From: Patiria miniata
Taxonomy: Eukaryota > Echinodermata > Asteroidea > Valvatida > Asterinidae
Reading direction: 5' to 3'
Length of the DNA stretch: 64,000 bases
Assembly: GCF_015706575.1 (NCBI RefSeq)
Contig: NW_024037056.1
Location: 17,659,405 to 17,723,404, forward strand
In this document: one piece after another, positions 24,806-51,200 of the stretch
Position numbering within the stretch: position 1 is the first letter of the stretch
How the letters are laid out: the number at the start of each line of letters is the position of its first letter
Program-made: the position numbers and the translations under genes
Notes under the pieces: model-generated
What the model was told of the DNA's origin: nothing
What the model saw: the letters and a program-made list of their open reading frames with translations, nothing else
Database searches by the model: none

Positions 24806-25519
24806 TAGTCTGGTTCCAAGACCAAAAGACTCTGACTATCCTGATGAATCTTAGGTCAGGCAGCCTCCGTGGCTAAAAATAAACATGACGACATTGATGG
24901 CCCTTTTTCAAAGCTCGGCTTCGTTTCCGATTTCGCTTTATCGCTTTTAGCTTTTAATGTTCTGATCAAATTTTTAATAAATCACTTGTTTCGTAATATC
25001 ATACAGTTATGATAATACAGTTTGATGTTTCTGTAAGATAACATTGACTAATGTTGATCTGGAATCTTCAAAATTAGGCACCCAAATAGCACTGTTAGCA
25101 GGCGAAGCCGAATGAAGACCGAGTTTTGGAGATCTCAGTAACGGTCGTCAAATTCAAAATTGTACATGACGCAGCAAAAAGTTCGCCCATACGATCCGAG
25201 TATATTTGATGTACAAAATCGTCGTTGAATTTCAAGTTTTCTAAATGAAAGCAACGAATATTAATTATCAACTCATTTAAAATAAAATTAATAAGCAATT
25301 AGCAGTTAATTAAACCTATATTATATACTCGGAAATACTCGGGCGCTATCCGATTGTCGACGAAACGACTTCGGCAAACTTCGGAAATGTTCGGAAAAAG
25401 GAGGAATTCCTCCCCTTTTAGTCACGTGACGTAAATTGTAATACAATGTATTACCGGAGGCTACCGGACCTAAGATTCATCAGGAATAGTCAGAATCTTT
25501 TGGTCTGGGAACCAGACTA
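24806..25519. mobile_element. Non-autonomous DNA transposon, 714 bp, 9-bp target duplication
   Basis: Terminal inverted repeats of about 65 bp start TAGTCTGGTTCC on both ends. The perfect direct repeat ttttagtgc flanks it (24797-24805 and 25520-25528). No transposase frame is present. A 9-bp duplication with long inverted ends fits Mutator- or Merlin-like elements; the superfamily is inferred. It lies downstream (minus-strand sense) of the IgGFc-domain exon, probably in an intron or the 3' flank. Confidence 0.85.
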
Positions 25520-25793
25520 TTTTAGTGCCTAATTTCACCACATTTCATACTTATACGCGCTCGCAGTCCTCTGCACGACTAGCAGCCTTCTTTTTTTTCA
25601 ATCTTCAAGTTCACGGCCCCCAAAATGCTCTAATACCGGAGACTGTGAGGGCCTGCAAATTGTGATTTGGCCGGCGTGGGCAATTTTGGGCCTACTTACA
25701 GGTCTGCACCCCTAAAACGCCGCCATGAGAATGTCGGTTTATTGTTAGTGTGCGAACGACTTCGAAAATTATACCCAATGCATTTCTTCTTAC

Positions 25794-27213
25794 ATTGCAG
25801 CGGTTTGTCCGTAGTGGTAGGACTAATTGTAGTTATCTCTGGAATGTCAGGACATGTAGAAGTCAACGGCAAAACCAAACCGGCAGCATAAGCGTAGGAC
25901 AAATATTCTTCGTAGCCATAGACAACGGCTGTGAACGATGACGAATGGGGATCTGTTTGCTCGACAAAGTAGACCCCTCCACCTTTGGGTAGTTCAACAG
26001 TGATTGATGTGTAGTCGGTATGAGGTACAGGACTTTCATGTACACCGGTTCCAGTAATTGGAGAGCCATTAATAGTCAGAGTTGAACGAGAATCACTTTT
26101 CACAACAATATTAATGTAATTGAAGAAACCATTCGGATCGTGTCCAGCGTTGGCAGGTGTCAGGAAGCCAACTTCGTAGCCGAAGTGCTGGACTGCGGGC
26201 ACCTGTGTCAAAGACGGGTCGACTACTATGTTGTTGATGGACGCCAACTGCTGCATGACGAGGATTGGCTGGCTTGCCGATATGAGTCCGGAACCACTCA
26301 GACTCCCCTGCCAGAAGTCTCCAGGTTCTAGTGATATATCTTCGTATCCCGGGATGGTGAGTGTGGTTTCGTTACAGTAAGCGACAATTCGGTAGGTGTT
26401 CTCATCGTCACTCCGGGCCGCGGTGTAGATGTGCTCCTTTCCCCAGCTCCTGACGGGAACGAGCTGCTCTACCAGCGTGTCGCAGAATGTACCCGGTTGA
26501 TTTGCACAGTGATTGCCACTAAACGCAGCAACCGGTTTGTCAGTTTGAATGATACTTCCTGTTAAGTCATCGGGGGAATTTTTTCCGGCCCAGATGTGAA
26601 CCGATTCCAGTTTATTTACCATGAACTTTACAATGTCACCAGCAAAGTAAGTCTGTCCTTCGAATGATGTGCCACCGCGTAAAGTAACCTGAACCGAAGT
26701 GGAATCTTCAGTACCAATGACGGCAAACTGTGACGAGATCAAAGGCGCAGCCGTAACCACTACGTACTGCTGACCAAGGCTATTTACGGGTATACCAAGA
26801 AAGCCGTCGGTTGTAGTTCGCTGGTTTAGAAATCCGTGCACTGATATCTCATTTGAAGCAACGATCTCAATGGCTTTCAGGCTACGCTCACTGCCCAACA
26901 TCGTGAACTCATCGGGGATGTCAGTCTGTTGAGATCCCCTAGGCTGAAGGATCAGGTCTTCAGTGAACGGTGACCCATCTATCTGAAAGTTGCTGCTCAT
27001 GTTGACCGTTGTCAGCTGATCACTCATTGTCGATATGAAAATAGATGGCCGCCTGGTGTTTTGGTATACAACTAGGTTATCAGTGAAACCAATGATAAAG
27101 TGTTTACCTTGAGTTTTTCCCGAGCACTGCGCAACAGCTGACGCTGGTTTCTCGGGAATGGCGAAGAACAAGACTACCACACACAAGATGTGATGTGCCA
27201 ATGAATGATCCAT
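25794..27213 (-). CDS. IgGFc-binding-domain secreted protein, large first exon (gene continues)
   Basis: One long exon from the ATG at 27213, ending at a donor after 25794 (CAAT|GTAAGA), phase 1, 473 codons. A hydrophobic signal peptide (ILCVVVLFFA) is followed by a domain with the hallmarks of the IgGFc-binding N-terminal family: GKHFIIGFTDN, QQYVVVTAAP, VQVTLRGG, GSIIQTDKPVAAFSGNHCA, FCDTLVEQLVPVRSWGKEHI, ILVMQQLASINN and FVEQTDPHSSSFTAVVYGY. It then has a Thr/Pro/Ser-rich linker (ITTISPTTTDKP). In vertebrates this module begins the mucin-like protein FCGBP; in invertebrates it occurs in many secreted or surface proteins, often linked to mucus and defence. What follows the linker could not be established. 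Confidence 0.8.
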
Positions 27214-27277
27214 ACTATAAAGCAAAATTAGAAATTGAAGAGAAAAATCTTCAGAAATCAAAGTAGACCTATACAGT

Positions 27278-27285
27278 GTATTTAA
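27278..27285 (-). promoter_or_regulatory. TATA-like box of the IgGFc-domain gene
   Basis: Minus-strand TTAAATAC about 65 bp upstream of the ATG at 27213, which would give a very short 5' leader. Weak match; inferred from position. Confidence 0.3.
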
Positions 27286-27402
27286 GCAATCTGTAAAAAT
27301 ATTTTATACCTAACTGTATAGTTCTGTGGTAGTCAATATCAATGCTTGCATGCATTTAGTGACTTGCAGATACGATATTCGTGTGTTAAAATATTGCACG
27401 CT

Positions 27403-27465
27403 GGGGGGGGGGGGGGGGGGGGATGGTGTCCGACCTCTCCCCCCCCCCCCCCCCCCCCCCCCCCC
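27403..27465. repeat. Facing G20 and C27 runs
   Basis: Twenty G residues (27403-27422), a 16-base spacer and twenty-seven C residues (27439-27465). The runs are complementary and could form a hairpin, or G-quadruplex and i-motif structures. Lengths may be unreliable in an assembly. Confidence 0.85.
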
Positions 27466-27767
27466 TCCTGCATACGGGCATTATGCAGTAAATATGGCTT
27501 GTTGAGGCAGCTTGTTTTTGTTCTTCGATTTCATTGCCATGAAATGACTGAGAATATTACTAATAGGATCACGGTCCATCGAAAGGTTATATTCAAAATA
27601 TCGGTACCCATTTATACCACTACAGGAACGAGACAAGTGGGGTAAATTGGCTTGCCCAAGTAAATGATGAATTATTATCAGCAGTTAAGATCTTGGACGT
27701 AATTGTGGGCTTTTCACAATTTTATTTAATATTCACCAAACGCTGATAAAAATTGATAAAAGTAAAA

Positions 27768-28550
27768 AATGTAAAAGTTATAAACTTGAACACTGTCAAT
27801 CAAAATGGCTTCATCTGAAAGGCAATTCACTAGATTTTCATTGATATCTTATTTGCATCTCTTCAGTCAAGGATGACAGAGTACACAATTGATTTCGAAA
27901 CAAAGGCCAATAAACCCCTGTTTCTAAGTTTGCAGAAGGAGTAGTGAGTTACATTTGTAAGCTGTCAGCTGTGAATTGAGCTGTCAAAAAGAATGTGCAT
28001 TCGCAGTGGATTATTTATTGAAGTGAATTATTTATTGAATGTTAGTAAGACATTCTTAAAGTGTTTGAGTATAAATGGAATAATCGTGTTTCATGATTAA
28101 ATCAATCATTTCAAAGTTTCGATGTTATGTAGTCATGATTAAAATAACAACTACACATAGGCCTACCTATTGCAAAAATGTACTCAAAACATAGCTTGGG
28201 CGTTGCCCAACTTGGCATGGCTTTGGCTATGCCCAGTTGAAGCTGTTTTTAACATTTTTGAAATTGGATTGCTAGTTTGTGATGAAAACAAAATCCTTGG
28301 AATGATTAATTATAAATCTCCTATTAACGCACTGTCCACAGCAGCGACAGCGCATTCATTATATAGTTTAACTCACCACTTCTTCAGAAAACTTGGAAAC
28401 AGGGTTTATTGGCCTCTGTTTTGAAATCAACAGTGGTGCTCAGTCATACATGACTGAAGAGATGCAAATAAGATATCATTGAAAAGCTACAATGAACTAC
28501 CCTTTAAGGTGGAGCCACTGTGACAGTTTCAAGTTTATAACTTTTACATA
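27768..28550. repeat. ~780-bp inverted-repeat (fold-back) element
   Basis: Left arm starts aatgtaaaagttataaactt and the right arm ends with its reverse complement. Matching continues through gatatcttatttgcatctct (near 27846) and gaggccaataaaccctgttt (rc near 28398) for about 190 bp per arm with substitutions. The centre is unrelated. No coding potential; non-autonomous element. Confidence 0.7.
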
Positions 28551-28846
28551 TTAACCCAATTTTTTGGATTACCTTCATGATTTTGATGCACACTGTAGAT
28601 GTACATGTACATGTAGTGCAATTTACTCGGGTGAGAGGGACAAAATGTTAGGTGAAGAAAGTTCTGGATACTTCGCGCTGAAGTTTCACTTTGAACTGCC
28701 TTGGAATGGACAAAATAGGTATGGTTGCGAGGACCAGGACAGTGAACGTGGATTCATCGAAAATCAAATTCATACCATCTTTCAACAATCTATTAGTCCG
28801 ATATTAATCCTGTTAGTTTCACGGTAAGCTAAATAATTCGCATTAC

Positions 28847-28934
28847 CTGTTTGTTGATTGTCACGTCTGCTCTGATTACGTCTTGGTGGATGTCTGTAAG
28901 CCAGATTGAACTTCCTAGTGACCCATCGGTATAC
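28847..28934 (-). CDS. Orphan candidate internal exon
   Basis: Minus strand: acceptor TTTATTGCAG, then 88 bp with one open frame (YTDGSLGSSIWLTDIHQDVI and nine more residues), then donor CAG|GTAATG. It enters after two bases of a codon and leaves in phase 0. The composition looks protein-like, but no partner exon or domain was recognised. It lies 1.6 kb upstream of the IgGFc-domain gene on the same strand and could be an upstream exon of that gene, part of an undetected gene, or chance. Confidence 0.3.
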
Positions 28935-29084
28935 CTGCAATAAACTTAAATCACATGCAGGTGGGAATTGATGGCACGTGATGGTACACAAAGCCTTTAG
29001 AAAACGTAGTTTATCAAAGGCTGTATTATTGTTATTGGCTAAATGACCTCAAATGAACATCAACAACACTGAAAAATTCCTGGC

Positions 29085-29680
29085 TATACGCCACTGATCC
29101 ACAATAACTGCCACAGCGTATCTCATATTCTTTGTTCGTGATTAGGAAAAAAAGGGAGAAAGAAAAAAGTTTGACCTAGGTTTATCACGAACAACAACTG
29201 CGCTGGATTTTGAGTGCCCAGGTCAAGGCAGTCGTCGATTGTGTCCGTCATGGTGTCTGAATTTTATAGCACGATTCGAATTGTATAGCGGAAAAGTTCT
29301 TTTTCTTTTCAGAATCGAGGCCCCATGAAACCTTGTCGCCCCCCAGTCGCCCCCCCCCCCACCCACACTGAGATTTTGAGTTTCTAAAAAAATTATCATT
29401 GATCTACATGACGCCCCCCATGAAATGTTCCAGCCCCCCCCCCCCCCCCACTAAAAAATTACTGGCTATACGCCACTGATCCACAATAATTGCCACAGCG
29501 TATCTCATATTCTTTGTTCGTGATTTGGAAAAAAAGGGAGAAAGAAAAAAGTTTGACCTAGGTTTATCACGAACAATAACTGCGCTGGATTTTGAGTGCC
29601 CAGGTCAAGGCGCAGTCGTAGATTGTGTCCGTCATGGTGTCTGAATTTTATAGCACGATTCGAATTTTATAGCAGGTACC
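29085..29680. repeat. Duplicated ~215-bp segment with C-rich spacer
   Basis: The segment beginning ctggctatacgccactgatc at about 29085 recurs at about 29461 with over 90% identity by eye. The copies are separated by a stretch with C runs (29348-29360, 29435-29449). Non-coding. Confidence 0.8.
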
Positions 29681-30308
29681 AGCATTTCAAAGGGCTAGGG
29701 GTTACCAAGGGCGATTCCGCAACGTATCTCAAACGCCTTGGAGAGTTGTGAGTATTTCAAAAGAAATTGGAAGTATACGTGTAATTATCACTCAGGTCTA
29801 AGGGCCTTATTCACGGTCAGCCATATTAGATTGAGAGAGGGGTACAATCTTCACTTTTGGAACTTGTGTATATAGAGAAATGAAAGCAATGACGTTTCAA
29901 ACTAATGCTAGTCTGCTCTGATGAATAATGTAAAAAATTGTGATTAAACACACTTGAATGTTTTAAGCCACATTTAAACAAATAATAAAAGTGAAGCTAT
30001 AGTGAATAAATATAGTCTGGCACCATAATGACCATCCCATTCAACAGTTCACAATTTATGAAATACATTCAGGATGCACCCCTGTATTAACATTCCCATA
30101 GGCACCAGTGGTAAATGTCCATACTTCAAAATTCTTTTTAAAATATTCAGAACTCTCACAGGTATTTAAGCTGCACAAAAATAATGATTAACATGTTATC
30201 TTTTTATTTTATTTTCATTTTTGGGTGGGTTGACTATTGACTTTAAAGAAGACGACCCCTAATTTTCAAAAAAAAACCCCAACATCATGGCTCAATAGCG
30301 GGGGCCGT

Positions 30309-30602
30309 ATCATAAGTCCGACGCCTCATAGGTCCGACGCCTCATAAGTCCGAAATTTCGGACTTATAAGGCACACAATATGTTTATTCCTTCTCATAGG
30401 TCCGACGCCTCATAAGTCCGATGTCGGAAAAACGAAGCGTACGAGGCGTCGGAGCTATGAGGCGTCGGACTTATGAGGCGTCGGACTTATGAGGCGTCGG
30501 ACCTATGAGGCGTCGGACTTATGGGCCTTTACTTGGTTGCTAGGGGGATGATATTTTGTCGGACTTATGAGGCGTCGGACGTATGAGGCGTCGGACTTAT
30601 AA
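30309..30602. repeat. Inverted 16-bp minisatellite (cataagtccgacgcct) forming a fold-back
   Basis: Several copies of cataagtccgacgcct or the variant with ggtccg lie at 30309-30350 and 30394-30420. At least six reverse-complement copies lie at 30443-30602. A single stem could involve most of the units. Each unit holds CG dinucleotides, in contrast to the AT-rich surroundings. Confidence 0.8.
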
Positions 30603-31161
30603 GCGGACCCCTAGCGCCACTTTCTTCAGTCGAGCCCAATTGCATCCAAAATGCTCCGAGTTGGAAGCCCGAAGTCCGGGCCAGAGGTTCATTGCCATAT
30701 AATTATCTTCAATTCCCCAATTGTATGGCTCTCAGAACTCTCTAATATAGAATAATTTTGAGAGTATAACTTTTATTCATGAGCTCGGCTTGGGTTTCGG
30801 CCTATTTCCCGGTGTGCACCCTTGCACTGCAATTTCCTTAAATTATACCTTTGTCATTCTTTAACGGTTCCTGTCAATATGAAAATATCATGGCAAAATA
30901 TTGGACGAGATTTCAGTTGAATGCAAAGTTTTTATCTTGAGTTACAAAAACCTTTGTTTACATCTGGAATGGACAGAATTAAGTCGGCGCGCGGTTTTAT
31001 TATATGTCTATGGCGGTGAGCCGTGTTATCGCGCCCTCTTTTGTAAGAAATTGATGACGATTTAAATCCAGAGGCCAGAGGTTCATTGCCATATAATTAT
31101 CTTCGTTTTGTTCTTAGGTTTTAATGCTAATGTGCTTGTATTTTTATTATTTAATTATTAA

Positions 31162-31270
31162 TATTATCTTCAAGTAAACTTGAATCCTCGATCCTGATTA
31201 GTTGATCCATGGCAACAAGCCATGGATCGACCAATCAGGATCGAGGATTCAAGTTTACTTGAAGATAATA
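31162..31270. mobile_element. Hairpin MITE, two 51-bp arms
   Basis: Arms 31162-31212 and 31220-31270 are reverse complements with 2 mismatches in 51 and a 7-base loop (caacaag). TA dinucleotides flank the ttatcttcaag ends, consistent with a TA target duplication (Tc1/mariner type). It lies 400 bp upstream of the PRPF6 start codon. Confidence 0.75.
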
Positions 31271-31671
31271 CTAAATGTATACCATTAGGGAATTATCGTC
31301 AGTTCTACGATAATCGGCCTGGAGACACCGGTCATTATGGAGACACATCATCTCCCGAATGGCACAACCCCCCTTTAAGACTAATTAAGAGGCAAAATGT
31401 TAATATCGCATCGCGCAATTAAGTTGTACTTGTTGCTCGTGGTCTCATTAGTAAACATACTGAAATTCGTGGAAAAAAGGACAAGGGAATATTGGGTTTG
31501 GGTACATTTAAGTTTGAAACTTCCCATGGGGGGGGGGGGGGGGGCGGAAAACATCAACGTACGACTACTAGAGTCGAGTAATGGCAATCTAAACAACAGA
31601 GGGCGTCGCGTCTGATGATCGATATGACATATGATGCATGCGATCGAGATCGAAAACACAGAATCGACAAA

Positions 31672-46383
<14,712 letters not shown>

Positions 46384-48254
46384 ACAGGTATTTGCCTACG
46401 GGCAATTCTAGCTCTATGTAACGTCTGTGACAGGCATGACAGAGTTTTTAAGAGCTCAGTGACTAGACCTGATAATGTATCTGTCAAATCTTATACATCC
46501 GTTGTAAATAGTCAAGGAGAATACAGACTAGGAGTTTGGGGCCTTGTTGTTGATAATGTCTCTCACCTTCGGCACGGGCTGTTATCAGCATCCATTCCCA
46601 CAGCTGGTCTTAAACGGACTTAGTTAAAACCAGCCAAGCACATATTTATTCCCTTATTGTATATTGTTAATATTCCGTTTACAATAAGAATGTGTTAAAA
46701 AAAAACCAAAACACAACAGGTGTCCAGAGCTAAGGCTGTGTCAATCGTCAGCTTGTGCCCATGTAGTTGTAAGGGAAGATGACTCGGACAGAAGCACTAG
46801 ACGAGAGATTTGGACTAGTTCTAACAGTTTGCAATGCCTCATAGTGCCACCAGGTTGTAAATATGTAAAGTACAACTGTTTTGAGACAAAATGTTTGCAC
46901 ATCTTCACCAAGGTACATGTAAATGGGGAATGGCGATGAAGATACAATTCATTCATCGTTATTTCTGGTTCAAATGTTACCATTGATGCTTGCTGTTGCA
47001 TGAGATCACATTACTTTATTTTCTAATCATTAATAATAGACGACATGTAGTTAAGTTTGTACTATGTAATGGGAACATGTCAGCCTTAAATGTTAAAAAT
47101 GTTGGAACGGTTCTTAAAACATTTGCTGAATGTTCTCAAAATAAAATGCAGATTCACATCCTTATTTTGGGGAACTTTGTCATTTCGTATAACAGGTGAA
47201 CAGATGTGGATTATTGAAATGGGAACATTTTTTTTCTCAAAAGAACAGAAAAATACTTTCACAATCGTGAATTACTTTTTTAACAGAATAAATAGCTCAC
47301 AAAATAAGACTGAGATTTTTGCAACAGAGTAATAAGTTGTTTTTATTTCCTTACTGTTATGTTAACTAGGAGACGTCTACAATTGTAATTTTAAAGGTCA
47401 AACTGTTAAGAATAAATACACATTGAATATGTACCTCAGTAGAAAAGTACAAATTTCACTTGCACACCAATGGTGATTACACTGTGGTGACTACATGAGC
47501 TACCGGTAGTCTCATCAATATAATACAAATTATGGGCTTGCCCAAGTTTATGGTTTCACAAAAATCCACAGACACTACAGCACAAAACTCTACCTAACTG
47601 TAACATCCTCTTACTACGCATTCTGTGCTTACAGGATTAGAGCAGAATTTCCGTATATTCCAGAATATTGTGTTTCCTGGAAACGCACAGCATTTACAGA
47701 GCTAGATTTTGAGCACTTTTGTTGCTTCAAACCAAAAACAATTTACAGCGACAATGGAAATTGGAACAGAACATTCAAGCCCGTACTGTGAAAAGGGATT
47801 TTATACAATTTAGACTATTTCAAATTGTTAGAGTCTTTGGTAAGTTATAGACTTCATTTTTTCTGTACAACAATTGATTTCTGCTAAGATGATACTTTAC
47901 AAATATCATTTTAATGAAAATACTTTGATTCATGTATGGTGTACACATTCATTCTTTGTGGAAAGTTGAATCCACAAACATGTAAGAAACTAGAAAATAA
48001 AGGACTATCACGTGCACCATTGGAACAAGTACATACATATACTGTACATATAGATTCAGCATTATAATGGACAATTTACTGCTGTATAACTTACACTCAT
48101 AAATACCTTAAACAATACCCAGTCCTAGTGGTAGAGAGCCTGTCATGTGGGTGGTTTTAATAGGGCCCAAGACCCAAATTCTACTTGGCAAAATATTTTG
48201 TGCAACTTTCTACTCAAATAAATGTTTGAAAACTGTTTAACATCCGTTTCCAGG
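46384..48254 (+). other. PRPF6 3' flank / probable 3' UTR
   Basis: No exon seen. AATAAA-type signals occur near 47140, 47285 and 47412; which is used cannot be told. Two fragments of dispersed repeats lie at about 46540-46660 and 48093-48165. Confidence 0.45.
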
Positions 48255-51200
48255 ATAATGCAAGATACCTAAGGGACCCAAGAACACATTCCAATGCGAT
48301 TTGTGGACAGATGGACTTTTCAAAGGAATTTCTGTATTGTTTCGAGAAAAGTCAGTTTTTGCCAAATTTCACTAAAAAAGTAAGGCTAACCCCTTGCATT
48401 TTTTTAATTTTGGCCAAAAAATAAAATTGCTTCAAACTTGCAGGAAAGATGCCTAATGGACCTTAGAACACATTCCAATGCGATTTCTGGATGAATGGAC
48501 ACTCTAAAGGAATTTCTGTATTGTTTCGAGAAAAGTCAATTTTTGACCAAATTTCACTAAAAAAGTAAGGCTAACCCCTTGCATTTTTTTAATTTTGGCC
48601 AAAAAATAAAATTGCTTCAAACTTGCAGGAAAGATGCCTAATGGACCTTAGAACGCATTCCAATTCGATTTCTGGATGGATGGACACTTCAAAGGAATTT
48701 CTGTATTGTTTCGAGAAAAGTCAATTTTTGACCAAATTTCACTAAAAAAGTAAGGCTAACCCCTTGCATTTTTTTCAATTTTTGCCAAAAAATAAAATTG
48801 CTTCAAACTTGCAGGAAAGATGCCTAATGGACCTTAGAATGCATTCCAATTCGATTGCTGGATGGATGGACACTTCAAAGGAATTTTTGTATTGTTTCGA
48901 GAAAAGTCAATTTTTGACCAAATTTCACTAAAAAAGTAAGGCTAAACCCTTGCATTTTTAAAATTTTGGCCAAAAAATAAAATTGCTTCAAACTTGCAGG
49001 AAAGATGCCTAATGGACCTTAGAATGCATTCCAATGCGATTTCTGGATGGATGGACACTTCAAAGGAATTTCTGTATCGTTTCGAGAAAAGTCAATTTTT
49101 AACCAAATTTCACTAAAAAATTAAGGCTAACCCCTTGCATTTTTTTCAATTTTTGCCAAAAAATAAAATTGCTTCAAACTTGCAGGAAAGATGCCTAATG
49201 GACCTTAGAATGCATTCCAATTCGATTGCTGGATGGATGGACACTTCAAAGGAATTTTTGTATTGTTTCGAGAAAAGTCAATTTTTGACCAAATTTCACT
49301 AAAAAAGTAAGGCTAAACCCTTGCATTTTTAAAATTTTGGCCAAAAAATAAAATTGCTTCAAACTTGCAGGAAAGATGCCTAATGGACCTTAGAATGCAT
49401 TCCAATGCGATTTCTGGATGGATGGACACTTCAAAGGAATTTCTGTATCGTTTCGAGAAAAGTAAATTTTAACCAAATTTTACTAAAACATTAAGGCTAA
49501 CCCCTTGCATTTTTTTCAATTTTTGCCAAAAAATAAAATTGCTTCAAACTTGCAGGAAAGATGCCTAATGGACCTAAGAACGCATTCCAATTTGATTTCT
49601 GGATGGATGGACACTTCCAAGGAATTTCTGTATTGTTTCGAGAAAAGTTATTTTTTGTCCAAATTTCAATAAAAAAGTAAGGCTAACCCCTTGAATTTTT
49701 TTAATTTTGGCCAAAAAATAAAATTGCTTCAAACTTGCAGGAAAGATGCCTAATGGACCTTAGAACGCATTCCAATTCGATTTCTGGATGGATGGACACT
49801 TCAAAGGAATTTCTGTATTGTTTGGAGAAAAGTCAATTTTTGACCAAATTTCACTAAAAAAGTAAGGCTAACCCCTTGCATTTTTTTAATTTTGGCCAAA
49901 AAATAAAATTGCTTCAAACTTGCAGGAAAGATGCCTAATGGACCTTAGAACGCATTCCAATTCGATTTCTGGATGGATGGACACTTCAAAGGAATTTCTG
50001 TATTGTTTGGAGAAAAGTCAATTTTTGACCAAATTCACTAAAAAAGTCAGGCTAACCCCTTGCATTTTTTTGAATTTTGGCCAAAAAATAAAATTGCTTC
50101 AAACTTGCAGGAAAGATGCCTAATGGACCTTAGAACGCATTCCAATTCGATTGCTGGATGGATGGACACTTCAAAGGAATTTCTGTATTGTCTCGAGAAA
50201 AGTTAATTTTTGTCCAAATTTCACTAAAAAAGTAAGGCTAACCCCTTGCATTTTTTTTAATTTTGGCCAAAAAATAAAATTGCTTCAAACTTGCAGGAAA
50301 GATGCCTAATGGACCTTAGAACGCATTCCAATTCGATTGCTGGATGGATGGACACTTCAAAGGAATTTCTGTATTGTTTCGAGAAAAGTCAATTTTTGAC
50401 GAAATTTCACTAAAAAAGTAAGGCTAACCCCTTGCATTTTTTAAATTTTGGCCAAAAAATAAAATTGCTTCAAACTTGCAGGAAAGATGCCTAATGGACC
50501 TTAGAACGCATTCCAATTCGATTTCTGGATGAAAGGACACTCTAAAGGAATTTCTGTATTGTTTCGAGAAAAGTCAATTTTTGACCAAATTTCACTAAAA
50601 AAGTAAGGCTAACCCCTTGCATTTTTTAAATTTTGGCCAAAAAATAAAATTGCTTCAAACTTGCAGGAAAGATGCCTAATGGACCTTAGAACGCATTCCA
50701 ATTCGATTTCTGTATTGTTTCGAGAAAAGTCAATTTTTGACCAAATTTCACTATAAAAGTAAGGCTAACCCCTTGCATTTTTTGAATTTTTGCCAAAAAA
50801 TAAAATTGCTTCAAACTTGCAGGAAAGATGCCTAATGGACCTTAGAACGCATTCCAATTTGATTGCTGGATGGATGGACACTTCAAAGGAATTTCTGTAT
50901 TGTCTCGAGAAAAGTTAATTTTTGTCCAAATTTCACTAAAAAAGTAAGGCTAACCCCTTGCATTTTTTTAATTTTGGCCAAAAAATAAAATTGCTTCAAA
51001 CTTGCAGGAAAGATGCCTAATGAACCTTAGAACACATTCAAATGCGATTTCTGGATGAATGGACACTCTAAAGGAATTTCTGTATTGTTTCGAGAAAAGT
51101 CAATTTTTGACCAAATTTCACTAAAAAAGTAAGGCTAACCCCTTGCATTTTTTTAATTTTGGCCAAAAAATAAAATTGCTTCAAACTTGCAGGAAAGATG

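Noticed and set aside
28564-28827. 87-codon plus-strand frame beside the orphan exon
   Set aside because: Starts in a simple repeat (tgtacatg), has no splice or domain support, and the opposite strand is equally open.
31222-31422. 66-codon plus-strand frame upstream of PRPF6
   Set aside because: Starts inside one arm of the hairpin MITE; no family resemblance.
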